From Saprospiraceae bacterium (lineage in GTDB: Bacteria > Bacteroidota > Bacteroidia > Chitinophagales > Saprospiraceae), in the NCBI GenBank assembly GCA_029212405.1, contig JARGNR010000012.1, positions 1-64,000 on the forward strand: 64,000 nucleotides of DNA, given 5' to 3'. Below the pieces are notes generated by a model. It saw only the letters and a program-made list of their open reading frames with translations. It was not told the origin of the DNA and ran no database searches. The translations under genes and the position numbers were made by a program. Positions 56,495 to 64,000 of this stretch are shown one piece after another; position 1 is the stretch's first letter; every line of letters begins with the position of its first letter.

Positions 56495-56923
56495 ATGAGT
56501 ACAGATAGAAAATTTACAGGAACAGGATGGGGATTTCCACCCACATTTGAGAAAACCACGAAGGGAGTAGTCTTGAGCAGTGATGTGGAAGATATAGAAC
56601 AAAGCTTACGAATATTATTAGGTACCCTGAAAGGTGAACGCGTCATGCATCCTTCGTATGGGTGCAATCTCAATGAGTTATTATTTGAATCCTACAATCT
56701 TACGATAAAGAACTACATCATTGATCTGGTCAAGACCGCTATTTTATTTTATGAAGCGAGAATCGAACCGTTGAAAGTGAGCATTAATGAAGCTTTTATC
56801 CATGAAGGTCAAGTGGTATTAGAAATTGAATATTTGGTTCGATCGACCAACTCGAGGTTTAATATGGTGTATCCATTTTATATCAATGAAGGAATTGAAA
56901 TTCAGCAATTAATCAAATCATGA
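56495..56923 (+). CDS. gp25-like baseplate wedge protein (Pvc9-like)
   Basis: A 142-residue gp25/lysozyme-related baseplate protein: GWGFPPTFEKTTKGVVLSSD, VEDIEQSLRILLGTLKGERV, MHPSYGCNLNELLFE. In contractile tails it initiates sheath assembly at the baseplate. It overlaps the next gene by 4 bases (ATGA). Confidence 0.94.
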   Translation: MSTDRKFTGTGWGFPPTFEKTTKGVVLSSDVEDIEQSLRILLGTLKGERVMHPSYGCNLNELLFESYNLTIKNYIIDLVKTAILFYEARIEPLKVSINEAFIHEGQVVLEIEYLVRSTNSRFNMVYPFYINEGIEIQQLIKS

Positions 56924-59900
56924 GTGAAACCTGCAAACATAGCAATCCATTAAAAAGAGAAGGGACTACTCAAATACAGCGTCTTTTAGATGCTTTGGTT
57001 CCTGAAAATGTAAAACTCCATGAGTTGGATGTGGAGGATTGGATGAAGTTTGCGCGCAATTACGCTTCACAGATCAATTATTACAAGCATGAATTGCCTG
57101 ATGGATCAGAAGATGAAACGGGAACATTCGTAGCAGAAAATTTTAAGTCTGGAGATTGGGAAGATTTTTTTATTGATGAAGATGAAGTTTCTAAATTTTT
57201 AGCTTCAAGTGAGGATGGCAATCTATCCCCACATCTTTCCTTATTTATTGCTTTTTTAAATTTACTCCAACATCCCCAGGAAAGTCTGAATTTACTTCCA
57301 AAAAGACATTTGGATTTTTATTACAAAGATGTGCTTCGATTGGAACCCAAAAGTTTTACTGCAGATTCTGTTCATTTAATTTTTGAATTAGCCAAGAATG
57401 CCGTTTCAGAACTTGTGGGCGAAGAAAGTAGATTAGAAGCGGGAAAGGACAGTAGTGGTAAGATTTTAAATTATCATTTGGACAAGAATATTGTAGTCAA
57501 TCCAGCGAAAGTAACCCAACTAAAAGCCATTTCTCTAAACGATGGGAGTACTCTAAAATATGCTTCTGATTGTAAAACAGTAGACGGAATAGAAGAGCCT
57601 TTGGAAGACAATGCTTCATGGAGTGCATTTGGTGATGATCAATGGACCAATAATTTGCCAGCTCAAGCCATTTTATCCAGTGATGTTTTATTGATGAAAG
57701 AAGGGAAACGTACTGTCACCATCACTTGGGAAACTGCACAGAACTTACCGATCACAGGTACGGCACAAGCTATAGTAACTGGTGAAAAAGGATGGCTAGA
57801 TCCAGTAAATGTGGATATTGACGTAAATCCTAAAACATGGACTTTTGTACTTCCCGAGGATATGGATGCAGTAGGGGGATATGTAGAAAAAGTGCACGAA
57901 CGAACCATTAACACTTCAAAGCCAACTGTGATCATTAGTTTCGCTGATGACAGTAATTATGGAGCCTTTCAGGGAGTTACGATAACATCCTGTACGATTT
58001 CAGTGGAGGTAGAAGGAATCACCAATTTGATAGTTAAAAATGAACTAGGTACACAAACAGGTGGCATTCCTTTTATGCCTTTTGGACCAAGACCAAAGAA
58101 AAATTCTAAGCTCTCAATTGAAGTGGAGGAATTCAATAATAAAAATATCACAGGGTTTGATATCAATATGCCCTGGTTAAATATGCCAGCTAACTTTACA
58201 ACCCACTACGATAAGTATGAAGATGCAATTGCTAAACAAAAAGAAGAAGAATTTAATAATTCTTGGTATTTGCAAGGCAATATCCCCAACAAGGTAATTG
58301 TTGCCGGAATAATAGAACAAGAAGAGTATGTATTTGGGGACATTGATCCAGGAGAATCTATTCTGAAACTAGAATCCGATGAATTAAGAGCAGATTTTAA
58401 AGTAATGGTCAGTTCAGTATACAATAATTCTGATACGATTCATGAGATGTTCAATGAACCTTTGATTGCTGTTTCAGGAAATCAGGTATACACAAAAGGT
58501 GGAGCAATTGAAGTGCGACTATTGTCTTCGTTTTACCATGACTTATACAATTCAATTTATGTGTCAGCCATTACAGCGGATACGACAATAATCGATACTT
58601 CGGTAACAGCCAATTCCACGACAATAGTAACGGGAATTGCAGCGGACTCACTTCCTAAAGAACCATATACACCTTTGACTAGTGGCCTAAGCATCAATTA
58701 TCGAGCAGAGAGTACGGTAACATTTGATACTTCACTCGCTGATGTTAAGGAAGTTGAATTTCATCATAGTTCTCCATTTGGAACAGAGTTGAAAAAGGAA
58801 AGTACAACACTTGTCCCTCAAGTTCTTAGAAATAGTTTGTTTATAGGTTTGGAAGGGGCCTTGCCCAGAAATGTCATTTCATTACTCTTTCAAGTGGCTG
58901 AAGGAACAGAAGATCCCAGTGAAAGTACCTTCCAGACTGGTGAAGACATTCAATGGTCTGTATTGGATGAAAATGGATCTTGGCTGTCATTAGATAAAGA
59001 TTACATCTTAAGTAATGCAACCAATAATTTTCTTACTTCTGGCATTGTGGAGATCACCTTACCGAGAGAAACGGGCTTGGATCATTTTCAGTTTGACTCA
59101 AATATGGTGTGGTTGAAAGTAAGCATGAATAAAGTGCCCAGTAGTGTTTGTAAATTCTATGATATTTACTCCCAAGCGGCATTGGCTACGTTTAAAGATT
59201 CATCCAATGCCCTCGACCATTTAAGTGCTGGATTGGATCCAGGAAAGATCAAACAACTGGCTCAACGAAAATCTAAAATTAAAGGTGTTTCTCAACCTTA
59301 TACTTCTTTTGGTGGAAAGTCAACTGAATCTGATTCTGACTTTTATAGAAGAACCAGTGAACGATTAAGACACAAAGATAGAGCCCTAACGATTTGGGAT
59401 TATGAACGACTCATTCTTCAAGATTTTCCTCAAATACATAAGGCAAAATGTTTGAATCATACTAAAAAAGAAGATGGAAAGGTAGATGAAGTTTATCCTG
59501 GGGCTGTGACCATAGTGGTGATCCCAAAGATTAAAGAAGCGGGCTCAGAATACATGTTAGAGCCGAAAGTAAGCCAAAATACCAAGGATGAAATAAAGGC
59601 TTACCTGATGCCTAAAAAACCATTGCATGTAGAGTTAGGTGTTGAGAATCCAATATATGAAAAGGTGCGATTTGCTTTTGAGGTTAAGTTTTATGATGGT
59701 TTTGATTATGAATATTATAAAACGGTAATCAAAGAAGACATCAAGGGATACATCTCTCCTTGGATAAAGGAAGAAGAACAAAATTTGACATTTGGAAGAA
59801 GTATTTACAAGTACGAAGTAATCAATTTCATTGAGAATTTGGAGTACGTGGACTATTTAGAAGATTTCAATATGTCCCATGAAGTTGAAGAAGGGGTTTG

Positions 59901-59991
59901 GGAGGTGAAAAATGAAATCTTTCCGACGAATTCTTTGGCCATTTTGGTAGCCCATTCAGACCACGATATTAGTGAAGCGACAACATGTTAG
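56920..59991 (+). CDS. Baseplate J-like wedge protein (Pvc11-like)
   Basis: A 1023-residue baseplate protein. Its last third matches the gpJ-type core (about 770-1010: GVSQPYTSFGGKSTESDSDF, RTSERLRHKDRALTIWDYER, and TIVVIPKIKEAG), preceded by long beta-rich insertions (about 160-740) that are typical of eCIS Pvc11. The wedge ring holds the spike and triggers contraction. It lies between gp25 and the Pvc12-like gene. Confidence 0.92.
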   Translation: MSETCKHSNPLKREGTTQIQRLLDALVPENVKLHELDVEDWMKFARNYASQINYYKHELPDGSEDETGTFVAENFKSGDWEDFFIDEDEVSKFLASSEDGNLSPHLSLFIAFLNLLQHPQESLNLLPKRHLDFYYKDVLRLEPKSFTADSVHLIFELAKNAVSELVGEESRLEAGKDSSGKILNYHLDKNIVVNPAKVTQLKAISLNDGSTLKYASDCKTVDGIEEPLEDNASWSAFGDDQWTNNLPAQAILSSDVLLMKEGKRTVTITWETAQNLPITGTAQAIVTGEKGWLDPVNVDIDVNPKTWTFVLPEDMDAVGGYVEKVHERTINTSKPTVIISFADDSNYGAFQGVTITSCTISVEVEGITNLIVKNELGTQTGGIPFMPFGPRPKKNSKLSIEVEEFNNKNITGFDINMPWLNMPANFTTHYDKYEDAIAKQKEEEFNNSWYLQGNIPNKVIVAGIIEQEEYVFGDIDPGESILKLESDELRADFKVMVSSVYNNSDTIHEMFNEPLIAVSGNQVYTKGGAIEVRLLSSFYHDLYNSIYVSAITADTTIIDTSVTANSTTIVTGIAADSLPKEPYTPLTSGLSINYRAESTVTFDTSLADVKEVEFHHSSPFGTELKKESTTLVPQVLRNSLFIGLEGALPRNVISLLFQVAEGTEDPSESTFQTGEDIQWSVLDENGSWLSLDKDYILSNATNNFLTSGIVEITLPRETGLDHFQFDSNMVWLKVSMNKVPSSVCKFYDIYSQAALATFKDSSNALDHLSAGLDPGKIKQLAQRKSKIKGVSQPYTSFGGKSTESDSDFYRRTSERLRHKDRALTIWDYERLILQDFPQIHKAKCLNHTKKEDGKVDEVYPGAVTIVVIPKIKEAGSEYMLEPKVSQNTKDEIKAYLMPKKPLHVELGVENPIYEKVRFAFEVKFYDGFDYEYYKTVIKEDIKGYISPWIKEEEQNLTFGRSIYKYEVINFIENLEYVDYLEDFNMSHEVEEGVWEVKNEIFPTNSLAILVAHSDHDISEATTC

Positions 59992-59995
59992 ACAA

Positions 59996-62710
59996 ATGAC
60001 AGGATCTAAAATATACAAGCACATTCCAACAGTAGATGATCAAGACTATGATTATTTAAGAGCTGAAGGTATAGAGTACATCAAAAAAATGGCAGGCAAC
60101 GTATGGACTGACCATAACCTCCATGATCCTGGGATTACAATCTTAGAAGTGTTGTGTTATGCCATAACGGATCTGGGGTATCGAATTTCTGCACCGATCG
60201 AAGACCTGCTCACCTATGAAGAGGATAGTCTGACAAAACTGGCAAAATCATTTCCAACTGCGAAACAAATTCTAACAACAAAACCGATAACAGAAAATGA
60301 TTACCGAAAGCTCTTTATCAACATAAACGATGTTAAAAATGCATTCATTAAAGCGTACAAGGATGATACCGTGTATATGCATTGCTCTACAAAAGATGAG
60401 GTGTCAAAAGATCATAGAAAAGGGGTGTTAAGCTATGAACCAGAATTGGATGATTATGCACGTCAGCATTCGTTTAATTTGAAGGGGTTAAACAAAATAT
60501 TTTTTGTTCCAGATATATCCATTTCCCAGGAAAAGAATGAAATTTTAAAGAATAAAAAGATTGATGCTTTAAAGGAAAAAATAAAAGAGGAGTATCACGC
60601 AAATAGGAACTTATGTGAAGATTTAGTAGAGGTTTGTGTAGCTGAAGAGTATGAAATCAATGTCTGTGGGGATATTGAAATTGAAAAGACAGCCGATGCA
60701 AAAGAGGTGGTGGCTGACGTACTTTTTAATATTCAAGAGTTTCTTTCGCCATCAATCAAACGATATTCACTTGAACAATTAATAGATCAGGGAAAAACGC
60801 CTGAAGAAATATTTAATGGACCTGTATTATCAAAAGGATTTATAACAGATGAAGAGTTAGAAAAAGCCAATTTTAGAACAGAAATAAGACTGTCTGATCT
60901 TATTCAAATTATTTCTGAGACTAAAGGAGTGCAAAGGATTAAGAAGGTATTAATGAGGCCATGTCCGTGTAATAAACCAAACGATGAAGCCCCTTGTGCT
61001 GAATTGATCAATCCATGGAAAATTTGTTTGCCTGAAGATTTTAACAAAGTCATAGTGGTATGTTTGAATAGTAGTATTATCAATGCTTTCAAAGACATTA
61101 TACCCATAGATATAGATCAGTCAGAGGTGGAAAATTTGGTCATAGAAAAACTTAAAAAGTTTAATGCTAGTAATGAATTTCCCTACGATGATTTTGATAT
61201 TCCGTCAGGGAATTACCTGAATTCAGGGGCATATTATAGCTTCCAGAATGATTTACCAAATATCTACGGAGTAGATGAAATTGGCTTGTCCTCACAGTTG
61301 CCCAATAAAAGACATGCCCAAGTACTTCAACTTAAAGGCTTCCTTAGTTTTTTTGATCAAGTATTGGCAACATACTTCAGTCATTTAAAACATGTTGGTG
61401 ATTTACTTTCATTAGATGTTTCTGCATCAAATACCTATTATGCAAATGATCTTTCTGACATCAAACATTTCAAAGATAAATTGGTGAAGGATACCGTTAG
61501 TTTTGATCTTCAGACGCAAGAGTATTTGAATGAGTTGGATGATTATATCGATCGGAAAGGGGTTTTCTTAGACCATTTGCTTGCTCGTTTTGCTGAAAAT
61601 ATGAACGATTATGTTTTTTTAATGATAGACCTTTTTGGTGTTGAAACCAAAGATGCCAGCCTCATTCACAAATCAAAATTTTTAGAAGAATATCCAGCAT
61701 TGGGGTATAAGAGAGGATGCGCTTTTAATTACTATGACAAGACAAAAGGAGTATGGGATACAGAGAATGTATCTGGACTTCAACACAGATTGGCGCGATT
61801 ACTTGGATTTCGAGATTTTAAACGAAGAGATTTAACGAGCTTTAATTATGAGATATACCCTGAAGTAGATGATGATCCTACAGATGAATGGCGTTGGAGA
61901 ATTAAGAATAAGGCAGGGGTAATTATGTTTTCCAGTAGTATGCATTATGATTCTATTGAAGCAGCAGAAGATGAATTGTGGAAAACAATATCATTGGCAT
62001 GGGATGAAAATAATTATGATTTATTACCCACGGAGGATGAAGAACAATGGTATTTCAACTTGATTGATAAATCGAAGGAAGTTGTAGCCAGACATATCCA
62101 GTACTATAATGATAAATCGGAAGCAGAAGCAACGATAAAAGCCTATGCAAAATTTATATATGAGAATGTAACCGATGAGGGCATGTATCTCTTTGAGAAT
62201 ATTTTGTTGAGACCAGATCGTAAGAATGATCTTTCTGCTACCTCTAAGTTTATAAAAATCTGCGTAGACAATGACTGTACACAATGTAAGCCTCATGATC
62301 CTTATTCATTCCGACTGACTATTGTGCTGCCTGGTTGGACCAAACGATTTAGTAACACCTATTTCAGAGAATTTGCAGAAGGAGTAATACGAGAAGAGGT
62401 GCCAGCGCATATCATGACTAGAATATGCTGGATAGGATATCCGGCTTCGAATGAAGGAGAAGAACCTTCACAAATGGAAAAACTGGAAACGATTTATAAA
62501 GCTTGGCTAACAAAGAAAATGGAAAGCCCATTAGATCAAAGTAGTAATGATAAACTAGAGCCATTAGTGGATCTACTGCACGATCTAAGTACTATATATC
62601 CGACAGGAAGACTTCATGATTGTAACACAGAAGGAAGTGCTTTCTCACCCATAATATTAAATCAATCATCTCTTGGTGATATAAAAATAAAAGAAGATGG
62701 CAATACATAA
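59996..62710 (+). CDS. Pvc12-like large baseplate component
   Basis: A 904-residue protein from the ATG at 59996, 4 bases after the Pvc11-like stop; an in-frame GTG at 59972 would overlap that gene by 20 bases. The N-terminus (DQDYDYLRAEGIEYIKKMAG, NVWTDHNLHDPGITILEVLC) is typical of eCIS Pvc12. A Cys-rich stretch near residue 325 (MRPCPCNKPNDEAPC) and another near 765 (CVDNDCTQCKPHDPYSF) could bind metal. The C-terminus contains the conserved EVPAHIMTRICWIG. It overlaps the next gene by 14 bases. Confidence 0.88.
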   Translation: MTGSKIYKHIPTVDDQDYDYLRAEGIEYIKKMAGNVWTDHNLHDPGITILEVLCYAITDLGYRISAPIEDLLTYEEDSLTKLAKSFPTAKQILTTKPITENDYRKLFININDVKNAFIKAYKDDTVYMHCSTKDEVSKDHRKGVLSYEPELDDYARQHSFNLKGLNKIFFVPDISISQEKNEILKNKKIDALKEKIKEEYHANRNLCEDLVEVCVAEEYEINVCGDIEIEKTADAKEVVADVLFNIQEFLSPSIKRYSLEQLIDQGKTPEEIFNGPVLSKGFITDEELEKANFRTEIRLSDLIQIISETKGVQRIKKVLMRPCPCNKPNDEAPCAELINPWKICLPEDFNKVIVVCLNSSIINAFKDIIPIDIDQSEVENLVIEKLKKFNASNEFPYDDFDIPSGNYLNSGAYYSFQNDLPNIYGVDEIGLSSQLPNKRHAQVLQLKGFLSFFDQVLATYFSHLKHVGDLLSLDVSASNTYYANDLSDIKHFKDKLVKDTVSFDLQTQEYLNELDDYIDRKGVFLDHLLARFAENMNDYVFLMIDLFGVETKDASLIHKSKFLEEYPALGYKRGCAFNYYDKTKGVWDTENVSGLQHRLARLLGFRDFKRRDLTSFNYEIYPEVDDDPTDEWRWRIKNKAGVIMFSSSMHYDSIEAAEDELWKTISLAWDENNYDLLPTEDEEQWYFNLIDKSKEVVARHIQYYNDKSEAEATIKAYAKFIYENVTDEGMYLFENILLRPDRKNDLSATSKFIKICVDNDCTQCKPHDPYSFRLTIVLPGWTKRFSNTYFREFAEGVIREEVPAHIMTRICWIGYPASNEGEEPSQMEKLETIYKAWLTKKMESPLDQSSNDKLEPLVDLLHDLSTIYPTGRLHDCNTEGSAFSPIILNQSSLGDIKIKEDGNT

Positions 62711-64000
62711 TTTATTGAACAATGGAGTTCCTGTATATCACAGGTTTGTGGACAATCAGGTGTTGACTAACGATCAGCTGAATAATGTTTTGGATCATAT
62801 CAACTATCAAGATAAACAATCTCGAGCTAGTCTTATAGGGGTGGGGAACGTGTGTGGTATTGAGGTCAAGAAGTCGGGAAACATAATCAAAGTTACAGGT
62901 GGAGTAGCCGTGACCACAGATGGAGATTTGATCAAAGTCCCAGATGTTCAATTCAATGGATATAAACTTTTTAAAGATGAAAAAGCGAAGTATGGTCATT
63001 TTCTAAACGGAGATAACGTCGTGGAGCTATATGAATTGAAAGAAGATACGGGCCCCAATAATGTGATTTCTTTATCTTTATTTGAGTCCAATACATCTAT
63101 TTCCACTTCAGAAATGGTATTTATTCTTTATTTGGAGCATTACCTAAAAGAATTGGAAGATTGTTCGCCACACGAATGCAATGCACAAGGGAGAGAAGTA
63201 ATATGTAATGTAAAGGTACTGGTAACAACTATTGCAAATGCAAAATTAATTTGTAGTAAGGATTCAATATTTAATTCTTACTTGAATCCATTTAAAAATA
63301 GCTATGTTCAGGAAGTACCTCCATTGTATATTAAAAAGGTAGTAATCAATTCCGTCAACGGTAGAACTGTTACAACGCTTAAAAATGCATATGCTATAGA
63401 CTTTTCTACAATAAGATCTGCAATAATTGATGCAAGCGGATTGAATTTATTTAAAAGTAAGATGGAGGCTTTTCCTATCAATCTATCTACTTTCTTTAAT
63501 AGTATAAGTCAATCCAATGATAACTTCCAATATGTCTATGATTTTTATAAAGACTTGGTCAATGCTTTTAATGATTTGGCCAATGGGATCAATGAAGAAT
63601 ATACGTTGTGTTGCCCTGATCCAACTGCTTTTCCAAAACACATTATGCGGGGAGGATTAGTAGATGTGACCAATGCCATAAAACATAAATTTTACCCTTC
63701 ACCTATCCATGAACATAATAACAGTTACCAACGGTTAATGTCATTGTTTTCAAGGATACTTGAGATGATTATCAGTTTTGATGTTTCAAGGAAAAATAGG
63801 ATTGAAGTTGTCCCATCTCGGCATCACCACTTTGAATTAAGTATGCGAGCACTTCCATTTTACTATAATCTGGATCAATTGGTAAGTCCGCTAAAAATGA
63901 TAAATGCTTGGAGATTAAATCAAAACTTGTTGACTCCAAACTATTATGGATATGGATATCCGGGAAGTATAAGTGATCCATTGGACTTTTGTTTGGATGG
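62697..64000 (+). CDS. eCIS-associated protein of unknown function, runs off the window
   Basis: An open frame from ATG at 62697 with no stop up to base 64000, at least 434 residues, partial. The start AIHNLLNNGVPVYHRFVDNQ and VLTNDQLNNVLDHINYQDKQ followed by GVGNVCGIEVKKSG is a pattern I have seen at the start of large proteins in Bacteroidota contractile-system loci, but I know no established name. A conserved CCPDPTAFPKHIMRGG stretch follows near residue 305. It overlaps the Pvc12-like gene by 14 bases and is co-transcribed. Fibre, baseplate-cage or receptor-binding roles are possible. Confidence 0.75.
   Translation, partial: MAIHNLLNNGVPVYHRFVDNQVLTNDQLNNVLDHINYQDKQSRASLIGVGNVCGIEVKKSGNIIKVTGGVAVTTDGDLIKVPDVQFNGYKLFKDEKAKYGHFLNGDNVVELYELKEDTGPNNVISLSLFESNTSISTSEMVFILYLEHYLKELEDCSPHECNAQGREVICNVKVLVTTIANAKLICSKDSIFNSYLNPFKNSYVQEVPPLYIKKVVINSVNGRTVTTLKNAYAIDFSTIRSAIIDASGLNLFKSKMEAFPINLSTFFNSISQSNDNFQYVYDFYKDLVNAFNDLANGINEEYTLCCPDPTAFPKHIMRGGLVDVTNAIKHKFYPSPIHEHNNSYQRLMSLFSRILEMIISFDVSRKNRIEVVPSRHHHFELSMRALPFYYNLDQLVSPLKMINAWRLNQNLLTPNYYGYGYPGSISDPLDFCLD

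Noticed and set aside
56111-56602. Long antisense frame opposite the PAAR gene
   Set aside because: It mirrors the repeated Pro/Gly/Ala codons of the PAAR repeats; the plus-strand gene has clear family motifs and fits the operon.
48098-62710. Cryptic prophage
   Set aside because: No capsid, portal, terminase, integrase or lysis genes are seen, and DUF4255, DUF5908 and a LysM hub protein are eCIS hallmarks.
48098-62710. Type VI secretion system
   Set aside because: No TssJ, TssL, TssM or ClpV-like gene is present, and the sheath and gp25/J arrangement is that of a free particle; a conclusive check needs the downstream region.
1-64000. CRISPR arrays, rRNA, tRNA and intact insertion sequences
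   Set aside because: I saw no regularly spaced direct repeats with spacers, no rRNA or tRNA stretches and no transposase; a covariance-model scan would be needed to exclude small RNAs.

Overview
The window comes from an AT-rich member of the Bacteroidota, most likely the Saprospiria or a close marine relative. The reasons are type IX secretion (T9SS) sorting domains, many LytTR regulators, TAnnTTTG-type -7 promoter boxes, lack of obvious Shine-Dalgarno sites, Saprospiraceae-style repeat adhesins, and a Bacteroidota-type extracellular contractile injection system (eCIS). No rRNA, tRNA, CRISPR array or intact insertion sequence was seen.

Region 1 (39-4677, minus strand) is an ECF sigma factor locus: three tandem paralogous lipoproteins, the sigma factor, a protein with one inner-membrane helix and a C-terminal beta-barrel-like domain, and a secreted intradiol dioxygenase. 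Two near-identical promoter-like elements (CAGGCAACCC, 15 bases, CGTGTAT) lie about 160 bases upstream of two of the lipoprotein starts and look like targets of the locus's own sigma factor.

Region 2 (4743-19219) holds a 1473-residue T9SS cargo protein with exact 102-residue repeats, a LytS/LytR-type pair, a TonB-dependent-receptor-like outer-membrane protein, a hybrid histidine kinase with REC and HPt-like domains facing an orphan LytTR regulator, and a DoxX-like protein followed by a vanadium haloperoxidase-type PAP2 protein. Region 3 (19220-22157) has an unknown helical protein and two tandem paralogous XRE repressors with AT-rich palindromes. Region 4 (22158-32329) has a purple acid phosphatase-like protein, a glgB-glgA-glgC glycogen operon, a GH31 glucosidase whose C-terminus is separated by a frameshift, and an unlisted 44-residue Cys/Lys-rich ORF.

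Region 5 (32478-46571) is a planctomycete-like extracytoplasmic module: PSCyt1/DUF1549/DUF1553, DUF1501, beta-propeller, CHB_HEX/discoidin-like lipoprotein, and DUF2231-cytochrome c-LRR proteins on the plus strand; BNR/sialidase-like, PVC-type heme protein and DUF1080 (3-keto-glycoside hydrolase-type) lipoproteins on the minus strand; then a sulfite oxidase and its cytochrome c. Five CxxCH motifs on four proteins suggest periplasmic electron transfer linked to carbohydrate or sulfur oxidation, though the substrate cannot be read from sequence.

Region 6 (46750 to the window end) is the most striking: a LytTR regulator with an eroded acidic pocket followed by a tightly packed eCIS operon, with overlaps or gaps of at most about 30 bases: small protein, DUF4255 cap/terminator, unknown 257-residue protein, two sheaths, two tubes, DUF5908, LysM protein, VgrG-like spike, PAAR tip, gp25-like, baseplate J (Pvc11-like), Pvc12-like, and an unknown protein running off the end. 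The AAA ATPase, tape measure, fibres and toxin payloads are not in view and should lie beyond base 64000 if the cluster is complete.
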